NCBI RefSeq assembly: GCF_012272855.1
Contig: NZ_JAAXCQ010000015.1
Location: 1 to 64,000 of the forward strand
DNA length: 64,000 nucleotides
Reading direction: 5' to 3'
From: Arenibacter sp. 6A1
GTDB taxonomy: Bacteria; Bacteroidota; Bacteroidia; Flavobacteriales; Flavobacteriaceae
Part shown: positions 53,699-62,636 of the stretch, piece by piece
Layout of the letters: every line of letters starts with the position of its first letter
Position numbering within the stretch: position 1 is the stretch's first letter
The notes under the pieces: generated by a model
Databases searched by the model: none
Told to the model about the DNA's origin: nothing
The model's input: the letters and a program-made list of their open reading frames with translations, nothing else
Translations under genes and position numbers: made by a program

Positions 53699-54454
53699 TT
53701 GGTATATGCCTTTACAGTACTATAGTTTCCATACTCCGTTCGTTTTAGTCCTGACTATTTTATAGTTCGCAACGATTTGCATTTAAAAAAAAGGACCAGC
53801 TGAGGCGCTTGATTCCGCTTCGGCTGGCTCCCTTTATTTCGGCTATTTCGGAGTCAGAAATGGACAAAACCTATAGTTTTGAGATAAAATAATTCTACTT
53901 AATAAAGAGGAGGTCACTATGTAGATAAGGCTTTTTCTCGTCTCGAAAAGGGACTCTTTTTAAATGACCATCCTGGAACTATGAATTGTTTAGGATAGTC
54001 TTATCTTTAATAAATAAAAATCCGTAATTTTATATACTGTTCCCCTAGATGAACATACCCTTTCCCATATAGATCTCTAACTGGAGATCCGTGGGAGTAC
54101 AATCGGCAGATTGAATCCTTTGGCAGAACTCCCTACATAAGATGGAATTCAGCTTCTTGTAAATTCGTATCATACCCGTTTTATCGGAGTTATGGTTAAC
54201 ACTGGCTAGTTAGCCGATTAAAAAAATAGAAGCTTACTTCCAACCATTGGATATTTAAAAAATCACCCCCACCCACATATAAGATCTCCGCTACGATCTA
54301 TTCCTTTGATCCCCGTATAGCGGCACAGCTTAGAAAAGTTGACAACAAAAAATCCAACTCGGGGAAAGCCCCCAATAGTCATAGGTAACGTTTTAGAAAA
54401 AGTAGCAAACCTTTATCCGAGGACTATTTTGTATAAAAATAAAAATTATGTAAT
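53699..54454. other. Intergenic region between aldo/keto reductase and gap genes
   Basis: About 750 bases without a gene. A hairpin at 53793-53831 may terminate the reductase transcript. The gap promoter must lie near the end; ACTATTTTG about 25 bases before the start resembles a -7 element but lacks a clear partner. Confidence 0.45.
53793..53831 (+). terminator. Possible terminator after the aldo/keto reductase gene
   Basis: GGACCAGC pairs with GCTGGCTCC (one-base bulge), preceded by an A8 run and followed by a short T-rich stretch. The stem is imperfect. Confidence 0.4.
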
Positions 54455-55450
54455 ATGAATATAGCTATCAACGGAATGGGACGTATCGGAAGAGCCGCCC
54501 TTAAACTAATCATGGATACCAAAGGATTAAAGCTTATTGCCGTGAACGATATTATCTCTATCGAAAACCTAGTGTATCTTATAAAATATGACACTGTTTA
54601 TGGTATTTATGAGAAAGAAGTCTCTCATGAGGGACAGACCCTTATAGTAGGTGATACCAAGATACAGTATACTACGATTAAAAACCCGGCCGAATTACCG
54701 TGGAGAGACCATAGTATTGATGTGGTTATCGAAAGCACCGGCCTGTTCACTTTAAGGGAAGACGCAGAAAAACATATTAAAGCGGGGGCAAAGACCGTTG
54801 TTATTTCTGCCCCAACAAAAAGCCAGGATACTCCCACTGTGGTCCACGGTGTTAATTCAGCCAAGGGGAAAGTTTCTATTTTTTCCTGCGCCAGTTGCAC
54901 TACCAATAATATAGGTCCGGTAGTAGAGATACTAGAGCGTAGGATAGGCATCAAAAAAGCCATTATGACTACGGTGCATGCCTATACGGCATCACAAGGA
55001 ATAGTGGACGGCCCCTCTAAAAAGAACTTTCGTATGGGCAGGGCCGGCGCCGCTAACCTTGTGCCCACGTCTACTGGGGCCGCAATAGCCACCACAAAAG
55101 CCCTTCCTGCCTTATCGGGCAAATTCGACGGAGTGGCCATTAGGACGCCAGTTCCTGTAGGATCCATATCGGACCTTACCTTTCTGACCAAGAAACCGGT
55201 GACCCCAGAAATGGTAAACAATATTCTTAGCGAGGAAGCGAAAACAAAGCGGTATGCCAAGGTATTAGCTGTTACCACAGACCCTATAGTCTCGTCCGAT
55301 ATAGTAAAAAGTCCCTTCGCTTCCACGGTAGATCTAAGTATGACACGGGTAGTGGATGGCGATTTGTTAAAAGTGATGACATGGTACGACAATGAATGGG
55401 GGTTTACCAATCAAATGATCCGGCAAATCCTTGAATTAAAAGAATCATAA
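54455..55450 (+). CDS. gap: Type I glyceraldehyde-3-phosphate dehydrogenase
   Basis: A 331-residue enzyme of glycolysis/gluconeogenesis, with the NAD-binding start INGMGRIGRAALKLI, the active-site SCASCTTNNIGP (Cys148), a catalytic His in TTVHAYTASQ and the C-terminal WYDNEWGFTNQM. All motifs for activity are intact. The sequence diverges from the major housekeeping type in several places, so it may be one of two paralogues. It lies 39 bases upstream of a flavodoxin-reductase-like gene in the same direction, suggesting an operon. Confidence 0.95.
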   Translation: MNIAINGMGRIGRAALKLIMDTKGLKLIAVNDIISIENLVYLIKYDTVYGIYEKEVSHEGQTLIVGDTKIQYTTIKNPAELPWRDHSIDVVIESTGLFTLREDAEKHIKAGAKTVVISAPTKSQDTPTVVHGVNSAKGKVSIFSCASCTTNNIGPVVEILERRIGIKKAIMTTVHAYTASQGIVDGPSKKNFRMGRAGAANLVPTSTGAAIATTKALPALSGKFDGVAIRTPVPVGSISDLTFLTKKPVTPEMVNNILSEEAKTKRYAKVLAVTTDPIVSSDIVKSPFASTVDLSMTRVVDGDLLKVMTWYDNEWGFTNQMIRQILELKES

Positions 55451-55489
55451 GGGCTAGTAAAAAAATGTAACTAAAAAAGCTATTTCAGT

Positions 55490-56158
55490 ATGGAAAAGAA
55501 GCCAGTAAGCATTAAATCGATAGATTTCGCTACACATGATGTGTTGAGAATCGTTACCGGAAAACCAGATGGAGTGGATTTTGTTCCTGGACAGGCTACA
55601 GAAATATTTATAGATAAGAGCGGGTGGGAAAACGAGGGAAAGCCATTTACTTTTACTTGTCTTCCCAACATGGATTATCTTGAATTTATGATAAAAACCT
55701 ATCCTAGTCACAATGGGGTTACCAAGGAGCTATTGAAATTACAAGCGGGCGACAAACTGATTATCAATGACATTTTTGGGGCAATAAATTATAAAGGCGA
55801 AGGCACCTTTATTGCAGGTGGAGCCGGGATCACTCCTTTTGTGGCTATCCTTAGGAACTTGAAGGCCCATGGGAAAATAGGGAACAACAAACTGCTCTTT
55901 GCCAATAAAACCTCCTCGGATATTATATTGGAGGAAGAATTTAATAAAATGTTGGGTAAGAATTTCATGAATATCCTATCTGAAGAGGAATCGGACAAAT
56001 ACGCTCACGGGTATATTACAGCCAATTTTATTAAGGAAAACACTGATCTAAAGGGATATTTCTACGTCTGCGGCCCTCCAAAGATGATGGAAGCCGTGGA
56101 AAAGGAATTGAGGGATTTGCAGGTTCATGAAAGCTATATTGTAACCGAAAAATTTTAA
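55490..56158 (+). CDS. FAD-binding oxidoreductase (flavodoxin/ferredoxin reductase-like)
   Basis: A 222-residue protein of the ferredoxin-NADP reductase superfamily: FAD-binding barrel with PGQATEIFIDKSGW and GKPFTFTCLP, then NAD(P)-binding half with FIAGGAGITPFVAILRNL and YVCGPPKMMEAVEKEL. It has no 2Fe-2S domain, so it needs a separate electron carrier. It follows gap closely. Electron acceptor unknown. Confidence 0.9.
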   Translation: MEKKPVSIKSIDFATHDVLRIVTGKPDGVDFVPGQATEIFIDKSGWENEGKPFTFTCLPNMDYLEFMIKTYPSHNGVTKELLKLQAGDKLIINDIFGAINYKGEGTFIAGGAGITPFVAILRNLKAHGKIGNNKLLFANKTSSDIILEEEFNKMLGKNFMNILSEEESDKYAHGYITANFIKENTDLKGYFYVCGPPKMMEAVEKELRDLQVHESYIVTEKF

Positions 56159-56646
56159 TAGCAAATGAACCATGATGCCGAGAATTAATAGATGTAAAAC
56201 AGGCATACACCTTGGCTATCAAATTATAAGTTGGCAATACTAACCTAAAAATTGTTTTTTGGCCAAAGCCAATACCTCTGTTACCATTGACTGCCTTCTT
56301 CTTTTTACTTTTTTTGTCTTTTTTGACAACAAATTGGCTTCAACTTAATTTTAGTGCCTTCTCAGTCGATTGACCTAAATCCGTTTTGGGAATGAAAATC
56401 GGAAAACACTGTATGGTGTTGTTGTTCAGTACTTAGTGGTGTGAATTGTTTGAAAAAATCCTTTGAAGACGGGATTTTAAATTTATAAAATAAATCGTAA
56501 GGACAGTAATTCTCATTATAACAGTCTAATATTTAATAATTTCTCATTGAACACTGTTTTGATATTCTTTCTAATTGTCGCATTTTTGTTTTTTGATTAC
56601 AATTAAAAACAGAGAGGTGCTATTCACCTAATTAAATGTTAACACA
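56159..56646. other. Intergenic region upstream of asnA
   Basis: About 490 bases with the asnA promoter near the end (56558-56588). No gene was seen. Confidence 0.5.
56558..56588 (+). promoter_or_regulatory. Predicted Bacteroidota-type promoter of asnA
   Basis: TTTG (56558-56561) and CATTTTTG (56581-56588) are separated by 19 bases, matching the TTTG - TAnnTTTG consensus except for the first base of the -7 element. It lies 58 bases before the start codon. Confidence 0.55.
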
Positions 56647-57690
56647 ATGAGTTATAAATTACAAATTCCGGAAGGGTATTGTCCGCAATTGAATATACAA
56701 GAGACAGAACAAGCGATTAAATTGATCAAAGACTTTTTTGAGCTTAGCCTATCTTCAGAATTAAGGTTAAGAAGAATCACTGCTCCTTTATTCGTAAAAA
56801 AAGGATCTGGAATTAATGATGATCTTAGTGGTATAGAACGACCTGTTACCTTCCCGATAAAGTCCATGAATGATGCGGAAGCTGAAATTGTTCATTCGCT
56901 TGCAAAATGGAAAAGGCTTGCTTTGGCACAATTAAAAATTGAGTCGGGATATGGTGTATATACAGATATGAATGCATTGCGTCCAGACGAAGTTTTTTCA
57001 AATATACACTCTATCTATGTAGATCAGTGGGATTGGGAAAGAGTAGTCAGTAATGAAGAAAGAACAGTTGATTTCCTAAAATATATTGTACGCAAGATTT
57101 ATAGCATTTTTAGAAGAGTAGAATATGTTGTTTACGAGCGTTACCCTCATTTAAAGCCTGTACTTCCTGCAGAAATTACTTTTATTCACACAGAGGAATT
57201 GGCAGAGCAGTATCCTGATCTTTCTTCCAAGGAAAGAGAAACAGCAGCGGCTAAAAAATATGGTGCCGTATTTATAATAGGAATTGGAGGGGTACTCCCA
57301 GAGGGGAAAAAGCATGATGGAAGAGCTCCTGATTATGATGATTGGAGTACGGAAACCGAAAATGGTCTAAAGGGACTAAACGGAGATATCCTTCTTTGGA
57401 ACCCTATGCTTGAAGAAGCCTTAGAGCTTTCATCTATGGGAATTCGCGTTGATAAAGATGCTTTAAATAAACAATTAGCGATTGAAGGTGCAGAGGATAG
57501 AAAAGAATTAATGTGGCATAAAATGCTTCTTAATGATGAGCTTCCATTGTCCATTGGAGGTGGAATAGGTCAATCCCGACTATGTATGTTCTTCCTGAAA
57601 AAAGCACATATTGGAGAGATTCAGACAAGTATCTGGCCCGAAGAAATGATTGAAGAATGTAAGCAAGGGAATATTCCAATTTTATTCTAG
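56647..57690 (+). CDS. asnA: Aspartate-ammonia ligase (asparagine synthetase A)
   Basis: A 347-residue enzyme making asparagine from aspartate, ammonia and ATP. It has the class II aminoacyl-tRNA-synthetase-like fold typical of AsnA: APLFVKKGSGINDDLSGIERP, VHSLAKWKRLALAQL, GVYTDMNALRPDE, VDQWDWE and SIGGGIGQSRLCMFFL. Length and motifs are complete. It has its own promoter and terminator. Confidence 0.97.
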   Translation: MSYKLQIPEGYCPQLNIQETEQAIKLIKDFFELSLSSELRLRRITAPLFVKKGSGINDDLSGIERPVTFPIKSMNDAEAEIVHSLAKWKRLALAQLKIESGYGVYTDMNALRPDEVFSNIHSIYVDQWDWERVVSNEERTVDFLKYIVRKIYSIFRRVEYVVYERYPHLKPVLPAEITFIHTEELAEQYPDLSSKERETAAAKKYGAVFIIGIGGVLPEGKKHDGRAPDYDDWSTETENGLKGLNGDILLWNPMLEEALELSSMGIRVDKDALNKQLAIEGAEDRKELMWHKMLLNDELPLSIGGGIGQSRLCMFFLKKAHIGEIQTSIWPEEMIEECKQGNIPILF

Positions 57691-57717
57691 GGATCCCACG
57701 CTTTAAAACACCTATAA

Positions 57718-57753
57718 AATGGCTTCCGAAATAATTTTGGGAGCCATTTTTTT
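57718..57753 (+). terminator. Rho-independent terminator after asnA
   Basis: AATGGCTTCC pairs with GGGAGCCATT (one G-T wobble), followed by T7. It lies 27 bases past the stop codon. Confidence 0.85.
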
Positions 57754-57932
57754 ATTTAAATTTAGGATGTTTAATGCCTAGTCGTTAAGATGAATAGGAA
57801 ATATAGAATTCTTCCTATTTAGATTCTCGAATATTTTTGCTTAAACCGAAAATCCTGGAAGTATTTGACATGATCCTTTTTGTTTTCAAAAAGAATGGGA
57901 TTCACTTAATTCGGTTCGCTTATCTCAAATGT

Positions 57933-58238
57933 GCAATCCTTGGGAAGTATGGAAACCACAATTTGCTTGGCTTGTTATTTGGATCTTGATTTCTAGGATT
58001 ACGATTTCTCGTACCTCTAAATCGTGAACCAAAAAAGCATTCCTTAGCAAGCATGGTAGCAATAACCCGCTTGGTATGTTGGTAGGTTCTTGATTTCTAG
58101 GATTACGATTTCTCGTACCTCTAAATCGTGATCCAAAAAAGCATTCCTTAGCAAGCATGGTAGCAATAACCCGCTTGGTATGTTGGTAGGGTCTTGATTT
58201 CTAGGATTACGATTTCTCGTACCTCTAAATCGTGATCC
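57933..58238. repeat. 104-bp tandem repeat with a degenerate 5' copy
   Basis: Units start at 57986, 58090 and 58194, exactly 104 bases apart; the first two full units differ only in a few bases and the third stops after about 45 bases. Upstream (57933-57985) a diverged 53-base half-unit aligns without gaps to the second half of the unit (about two thirds identical). Each unit has an ACGATTT/AAATCGT inverted repeat around CTCGTACCTCT. The length is not a multiple of three, so it is unlikely to be coding. Confidence 0.9.
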
Positions 58239-58343
58239 CTCCATCACCTCACCTGACAATAAAGCCCAAAATTGCTAAGGCAATTTTAGTTTTTTTTATT
58301 TCAAATCATTTACGTGAACGTTGTTCACGACATATCTTGAAAT

Positions 58344-58380
58344 AAAAAAAGCCCAATTTCTTTTCAGAAATCGGGCTTTG
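58344..58380 (-). terminator. Terminator of tRNA-Ser
   Basis: On the minus strand AAAGCCCGATTTCT pairs with AGAAATTGGGCTTT and is followed by T7. It starts a few bases past the tRNA. Confidence 0.85.
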
Positions 58381-58387
58381 CTCTAAG

Positions 58388-58472
58388 CGGAGAAAGAGGG
58401 ATTCGAACCCCCGGAGGTGTGACCCTCAACAGTTTTCAAGACTGCCGCATTCGACCACTCTGCCATTTCTCC
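58388..58472 (-). tRNA. tRNA-Ser (anticodon UGA)
   Basis: 85 bases on the minus strand. The acceptor stem GGAGAAA pairs with TTTCTCC, with discriminator G. The anticodon arm CAGTC-TTGAAAA-CTG gives anticodon TGA. A long variable arm (TGAGGGTCACACCTCC) is typical of tRNA-Ser, and the T arm GGGGGTTCGAATCCC is intact. CCA is not encoded. Confidence 0.97.
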
Positions 58473-58910
58473 TTGAGTGTCTCATCAACTATGCGCTGAT
58501 TGCGGGTGCAAATATAGGGACCTTTTCTGAATCACAAAGCATTTTTATAGCTTTTTTTGAAAAAAATATATAGTGTACTGATATACAGACTATAAAAATT
58601 TGTCTCATTGATTAATTTGGCTAACTCCCAATAAAATGCAGGAGCAAGGGAGGTTTGGTTTAATGTTTTCACACTTTGAAAAGTGTATAAAACAATAATA
58701 TGCCCCTAGTTTTTGTGGTCGTTTTTAGCTTTATTGAATCTCACCTATGTAATTACAAAATACTGGCCGACTTGAGTCACTATATTCCCGAAAATATAGC
58801 TGTAATGTTAGCCTTTGAGTCAACTATATCTTAGATGTCCGTAGGGGTAGTTGCAATTATGGCGGGTATTCTTGTGTTCATTAGTGGTTATTGCATAATA
58901 TAAAATAGGG
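58473..58910. other. Intergenic region between tRNA-Ser and rtcB
   Basis: Holds the tRNA promoter (58509-58538) and, at 58671-58686, a small ACACTTT/AAAGTGT hairpin. No gene was seen. Confidence 0.5.
58509..58538 (-). promoter_or_regulatory. Bacteroidota-type promoter of tRNA-Ser
   Basis: On the minus strand TTTG, an 18-base spacer and TATATTTG match the TTTG - TAnnTTTG consensus. The -7 element lies about 36 bases upstream of the tRNA. Confidence 0.75.
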
Positions 58911-60359
58911 CTATCCTTTGATGACTGCGATCGGATGCAATTTAGCCACTTTCTTTGCGATACCTGAATCGCTAACTGTCTGGACTACCATATTGACATC
59001 TTTGTAGGCTATTGGTGCTTCTTCGGCAATTCCTTTATAGGAACCTGCAGTTACAAAAATGCCTTTTTCTTTAAGTTGTTCCTGTAGTACAGGTGCATTC
59101 ACTTGCTTCTTGGCGGCAGTACGGGATAATCGTCTTCCAGCACCATGGCAACAAGAGCCAAAGGTCAATTCTTCGCTTTTTGGGGTGCCAGCCAATACAT
59201 AAGAACAAGTGCCCATACTGCCAGGGATTATAACGGGTTGCCCTACGGTTTTATAGTCTTGAGGCAATTCTTTAAATCCTGGGCCAAAGGCTCTAGTTGC
59301 CCCTTTGCGATGAACAATAAGTTGTGCTTGCGCTCCATGGACCACATGTGTTTCAATTTTGGCGATATTGTGGGCTAGGTCGTACATTAATTTTAAAGGC
59401 TCAGTATTGGAACTAAAGATGTTTGTCCATGCTTTTCTTGCCTCCCATGAAATGATTTCTCTATTACACCAGGCATAGTTGGCTGCCGCACACATGGCCT
59501 TAAAATAATTCTGACCTTCTATGGAGTTGAAGGGGACACATGCAAGTTCTCTATCGGGCACTTGCATATCATATTTCGGCATGGCCGAGATTATTTGCTT
59601 AATAGCGTCTGTGGCTATTTGGTGTCCCAATCCACGGGACCCGGTGTGTATCATGACCACCAATTGGTCTTTGAAAAGTCCGTATGCCTGGGCGATCGTT
59701 TCATCATATACCTCCTCTACATAATCGACCTCAACAAAATGGTTTCCAGAACCAATAGTCCCCAGTTGATCGGCACCTCTTTTTTTTGCCATTGCTGAGA
59801 CTAAGGAAGGATCGGCATTTACAAGTCTCCCATTACTTTCCATATATTCCAGCTCTTCTTTTTTCCCATATCCCTTCTCTACAGCCCATTCAGCGCCCTT
59901 AAGTAATACTTGGTCCATTTCTTGATCAGAAATTCTTATTTGGCCGCCTTTTCCCATTCCTGAAGGAATCTGTGCGTACAATTCTTTAGACAGGGCTTCC
60001 GTTTTACCTTTAATGTCATCCCTTTTTAGGTTCGATGTCAACAAACGCACCCCGCAATTAATGTCATAACCGATACCGCCGGGAGATATAGCTCCCTCAG
60101 GGAATATAGTGGCCGCGACGCCACCGATGGGAAAACCATAACCTTCGTGAACATCGGGCATCACTAGAGAGGTGCCTTTTATTCCCGGCAAGGAGGCAAC
60201 ATTGACTAACTGTGCCAATGACCTATCTCCCATGATGTCATCGAGCAAGGGTTCGGAAGCCAGCACCCTTGCAGGGACTCGCATTGCTGGCCTGAAAGAT
60301 TTTGGGATCTCCCATATATAATCGGTGATCTTATTGATGTCTGTTTTGTAAATTTTCAT
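58911..60359 (-). CDS. rtcB: RNA-splicing ligase RtcB
   Basis: A 482-residue RNA ligase joining 2',3'-cyclic phosphate and 5'-OH ends with GTP and Mn2+. Hallmarks: GIGYDINCGVRLL, GSGNHFVEVDYVEEV, MIHTGSRGLGHQIATDA, GAQAQLIVHRKGATRAFGPG and FGSCCHGAGRRLSRTAAKK (with the guanylylated-His region). It is complete. It is the last gene of an operon with archease and a methyltransferase; spacing to archease is 3 bases. Confidence 0.97.
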   Translation of the reverse strand: MKIYKTDINKITDYIWEIPKSFRPAMRVPARVLASEPLLDDIMGDRSLAQLVNVASLPGIKGTSLVMPDVHEGYGFPIGGVAATIFPEGAISPGGIGYDINCGVRLLTSNLKRDDIKGKTEALSKELYAQIPSGMGKGGQIRISDQEMDQVLLKGAEWAVEKGYGKKEELEYMESNGRLVNADPSLVSAMAKKRGADQLGTIGSGNHFVEVDYVEEVYDETIAQAYGLFKDQLVVMIHTGSRGLGHQIATDAIKQIISAMPKYDMQVPDRELACVPFNSIEGQNYFKAMCAAANYAWCNREIISWEARKAWTNIFSSNTEPLKLMYDLAHNIAKIETHVVHGAQAQLIVHRKGATRAFGPGFKELPQDYKTVGQPVIIPGSMGTCSYVLAGTPKSEELTFGSCCHGAGRRLSRTAAKKQVNAPVLQEQLKEKGIFVTAGSYKGIAEEAPIAYKDVNMVVQTVSDSGIAKKVAKLHPIAVIKG

Positions 60360-60362
60360 TTT

Positions 60363-60776
60363 TTAAATATCAAAAACGACCATAGTTTCCCAATGCCCAT
60401 CCTTATTTTTAAATATATCGGCCTCGTGGTAGGTTACTGCTTTTATTTCCTCATCAAAACCATAGACATGCTTCCCGTATATTTCGGCAATTGTTTTTGT
60501 AGGGGTAAATTCTATAAAAGTCACTTTGCAAAATATCCCTTTTTCGGTATAGGAAACAGAAAGCACTTCGGACAAGAAATCAATAAGCAAGCAAGTAGGA
60601 TCCGAAGCTGTAATTTCAATTTTTAACTTTCGATCGTAAGGGATGTCCTGAAGGCAAAACTTTTCCTTTAAAATATTCCCCATTCCTATAATTCCCACAT
60701 GAAAAAGTTCCTGTAAATGAACAGCTGTAATCCTCATCCGTATGTCGGCAGTATGGGGAAGGTATTCTACTTTCAT
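60363..60776 (-). CDS. Archease
   Basis: A 137-residue protein, the cofactor that keeps RtcB turning over by speeding its guanylylation. The start MKVEYLPHTADIRMRI shows the conserved HTAD motif with the metal-binding Asp; later conserved parts are LLIDFLSEVLSVSYTEKGIFC and KAVTYHEADIF. It overlaps the methyltransferase stop by 4 bases (ATGA) and precedes rtcB by 3 bases, so the three genes form a tight operon. Confidence 0.93.
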   Translation of the reverse strand: MKVEYLPHTADIRMRITAVHLQELFHVGIIGMGNILKEKFCLQDIPYDRKLKIEITASDPTCLLIDFLSEVLSVSYTEKGIFCKVTFIEFTPTKTIAEIYGKHVYGFDEEIKAVTYHEADIFKNKDGHWETMVVFDI

Positions 60777-61411
60777 TTTTTGGTCGCTTTCACCACAACA
60801 AAAGATCCTTCTCCATGGCCGGGTTTCGGCATTTGTACATTTTCTATTTCCTCTAAATCGCCAAAAAGTGTCTGGTTGAACTCTAGATCTTTGAACCCCG
60901 CTTCCTTCAACAAGGTCTGGATGCGATCTACAGTATAAAAATTAGCCTTTGCATAGAAGGTGCTTTGTTTCCGTTTTTCGATATACTGTGTGGCTACGCT
61001 TCTTTCTTTATCCAAAAATCCGATCAAAACAGCGCCTTTGTGCTTTAATACCCTATAGGCTTCCGATAGGGCGTCTTTTATGTCATTTAAATGGCAAATA
61101 GTGACAAAAAGTACAAAGTCGAATTGAAGATCACCATACTTAAGTCGCTCCGCGGTTCCTTCGATAACTTCGACCCCTCTTTTTATAGCCTTTTGTGCCA
61201 TGGCCCTTGAAGGCTCCACACCTTCTTTAATTCCTAAAGGGACGGAAAATTTTCCGGTTCCTAGGCCTACCTCAATGCCTTTTATATTTTCAGGTAGTTT
61301 GGATAATTGCTCCCTAATAGCAATAAGCTCTGATTCATATACCTCGGAATGGTCATCGTACCATTTTTCGTATTCTTCAACATGTCTATTAAATATTTCT
61401 GCTTGTGTCAT
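60773..61411 (-). CDS. Class I SAM-dependent methyltransferase
   Basis: A 212-residue protein with the SAM-binding Rossmann start GIEVGLGTGKFSVPLGI (motif I), then EGVEPSRAMAQKA, QFDFVLFVTICHLNDI (motif IV region) and HKGAVLIGFLDKERS. It is of the Methyltransf_11/ubiE-like kind. As first gene of the archease-rtcB operon, it may modify RNA ends or another partner in RNA repair, but small-molecule methylation cannot be ruled out. Confidence 0.88.
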   Translation of the reverse strand: MTQAEIFNRHVEEYEKWYDDHSEVYESELIAIREQLSKLPENIKGIEVGLGTGKFSVPLGIKEGVEPSRAMAQKAIKRGVEVIEGTAERLKYGDLQFDFVLFVTICHLNDIKDALSEAYRVLKHKGAVLIGFLDKERSVATQYIEKRKQSTFYAKANFYTVDRIQTLLKEAGFKDLEFNQTLFGDLEEIENVQMPKPGHGEGSFVVVKATKK

Positions 61412-61950
61412 TGTCTTTTAATTTTATTGTTTGCTTAAGGTCTTTATAGTTAGTGTTTTATGAAATGACAAATATCAATAAGCGCTAACTTTAACATTTA
61501 AATAGGAGCTCTTCTGCACATCGTTTACGAGTACCTAGACCTAGTGCGGTTGTTTTGAAAATTTAAAAGGTAAAGGAGCAGTTATTTATAATAATGAAAG
61601 CAGGGCATGTATAAGGGATGTGCATCTGATTACTTATAAGAACTATAAAGATAGTTTACTGTTGTTGGTCCTTTTTTTTCTTATAGATTATGGGAAAATG
61701 AATCTGTGGTTGTTGAAAAATCTGCTAAGAACAGTTTCTAGTGCGAGATGTCTTAGTACTTTTAAGGGGGGAATAGGGCATGAAACAAGGAAATAAACTT
61801 AACTTTGGCTATCAGACTTATTGCAGTTGCTGATTCAGCTTGCTAACAGCAATAAGGTCAAGGTAGTGATGCCTGATAACCACTATAAACAATAATGTTA
61901 TTTTTTAGAGGTTATATAAATTATGTGTTAATTAAAAAAAGGGATTTACA
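61412..61950. other. Intergenic region between divergent RNA-repair operon and nitroreductase genes
   Basis: About 540 bases without a gene. At 61817-61856 CTTATTGC and GCAATAAG form an 8-bp inverted repeat with an inner GCTGA/TCAGC hairpin, about 95 bases before the nitroreductase start; it may be a regulatory site. Promoters for both directions must lie here. Confidence 0.45.
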
Positions 61951-62586
61951 TTGGATGTCATAAAAAAACTGGAATGGCGGTACGCGGTAAAAAAATTTGA
62001 TGAAGACAAATTATTGTCCGAAGAAAAATTGAATAAGCTTATACAGGCTTTTAATTTAACGGCAACTTCCTATGGTTTACAACCTATTAAGCTATTGGTA
62101 GTTCAGAATAAAGAGCTGCAAAAAAAATTAATGACCCATTCTTTTGGGCAACAACAGGTGGCACAGGCTTCTCACGTCTTTGTGATCTGTATAGAAAAAC
62201 ATATCAACGCGGAGTATATCCATAACTATTTTAACAGGGTTAAGCAGCTTCGAAATACCGAGGATGAAATTCTAAATCCTTTTAAAGGAGCTTTGATTGA
62301 GAGTTTTTCTAAAAAGGAAATCAACGAGGTTCGAAACTGGGCCACTAACCAAGCTTATTTGGCTCTCGGTACCTTGATGACTGTTTGTGCTATTGAGGAT
62401 ATTGACGCATGCCCAATGGAGGGCTTTGATCCTGCGTCCTACGATATAGCCTTAGGTCTTAAAGAAAAGGAGTTAACCTCGGTATTGGCACTGCCGGTAG
62501 GATATAGGGCTCAAGATGATATGTTTGCTACCTTAAAGAAGGTTCGGAAGGAATTAGACGAAAGTGTTATTCGTATTTCTGAATAA
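61951..62586 (+). CDS. Nitroreductase-family NAD(P)H-dependent oxidoreductase
   Basis: A 211-residue FMN enzyme (NfsB-like). It starts at TTG, giving MDVIKKLEWRYAVKKFDEDK, the usual beginning of this family with the FMN-binding RYAVKKF. Further motifs: SYGLQPIKLLVVQN, WATNQAYLALGTLMTVCAIE, DACPMEGFDPASYD and VLALPVGYR. Such enzymes reduce nitro-compounds or quinones. It lies 50 bases upstream of the DegT aminotransferase gene. Confidence 0.92.
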   Translation: MDVIKKLEWRYAVKKFDEDKLLSEEKLNKLIQAFNLTATSYGLQPIKLLVVQNKELQKKLMTHSFGQQQVAQASHVFVICIEKHINAEYIHNYFNRVKQLRNTEDEILNPFKGALIESFSKKEINEVRNWATNQAYLALGTLMTVCAIEDIDACPMEGFDPASYDIALGLKEKELTSVLALPVGYRAQDDMFATLKKVRKELDESVIRISE

Positions 62587-62636
62587 TCCCCTAATTTTAA
62601 TAACCCACCATTCATTAATAAAAAAATATAATATAT

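Larger units (their letters stand above)
57691..58387. other. Intergenic region between asnA and tRNA-Ser
   Basis: About 700 bases containing the asnA terminator, the 104-bp tandem repeats and the tRNA terminator. Minus-strand frames across the repeats change phase between units and are not considered genes. Confidence 0.6.

Noticed and set aside
57933-58238. CRISPR array or repeat protein
   Set aside because: Units of 104 bases are directly adjacent without variable spacers, and the unit length shifts the reading frame, so neither CRISPR nor a coding repeat fits.
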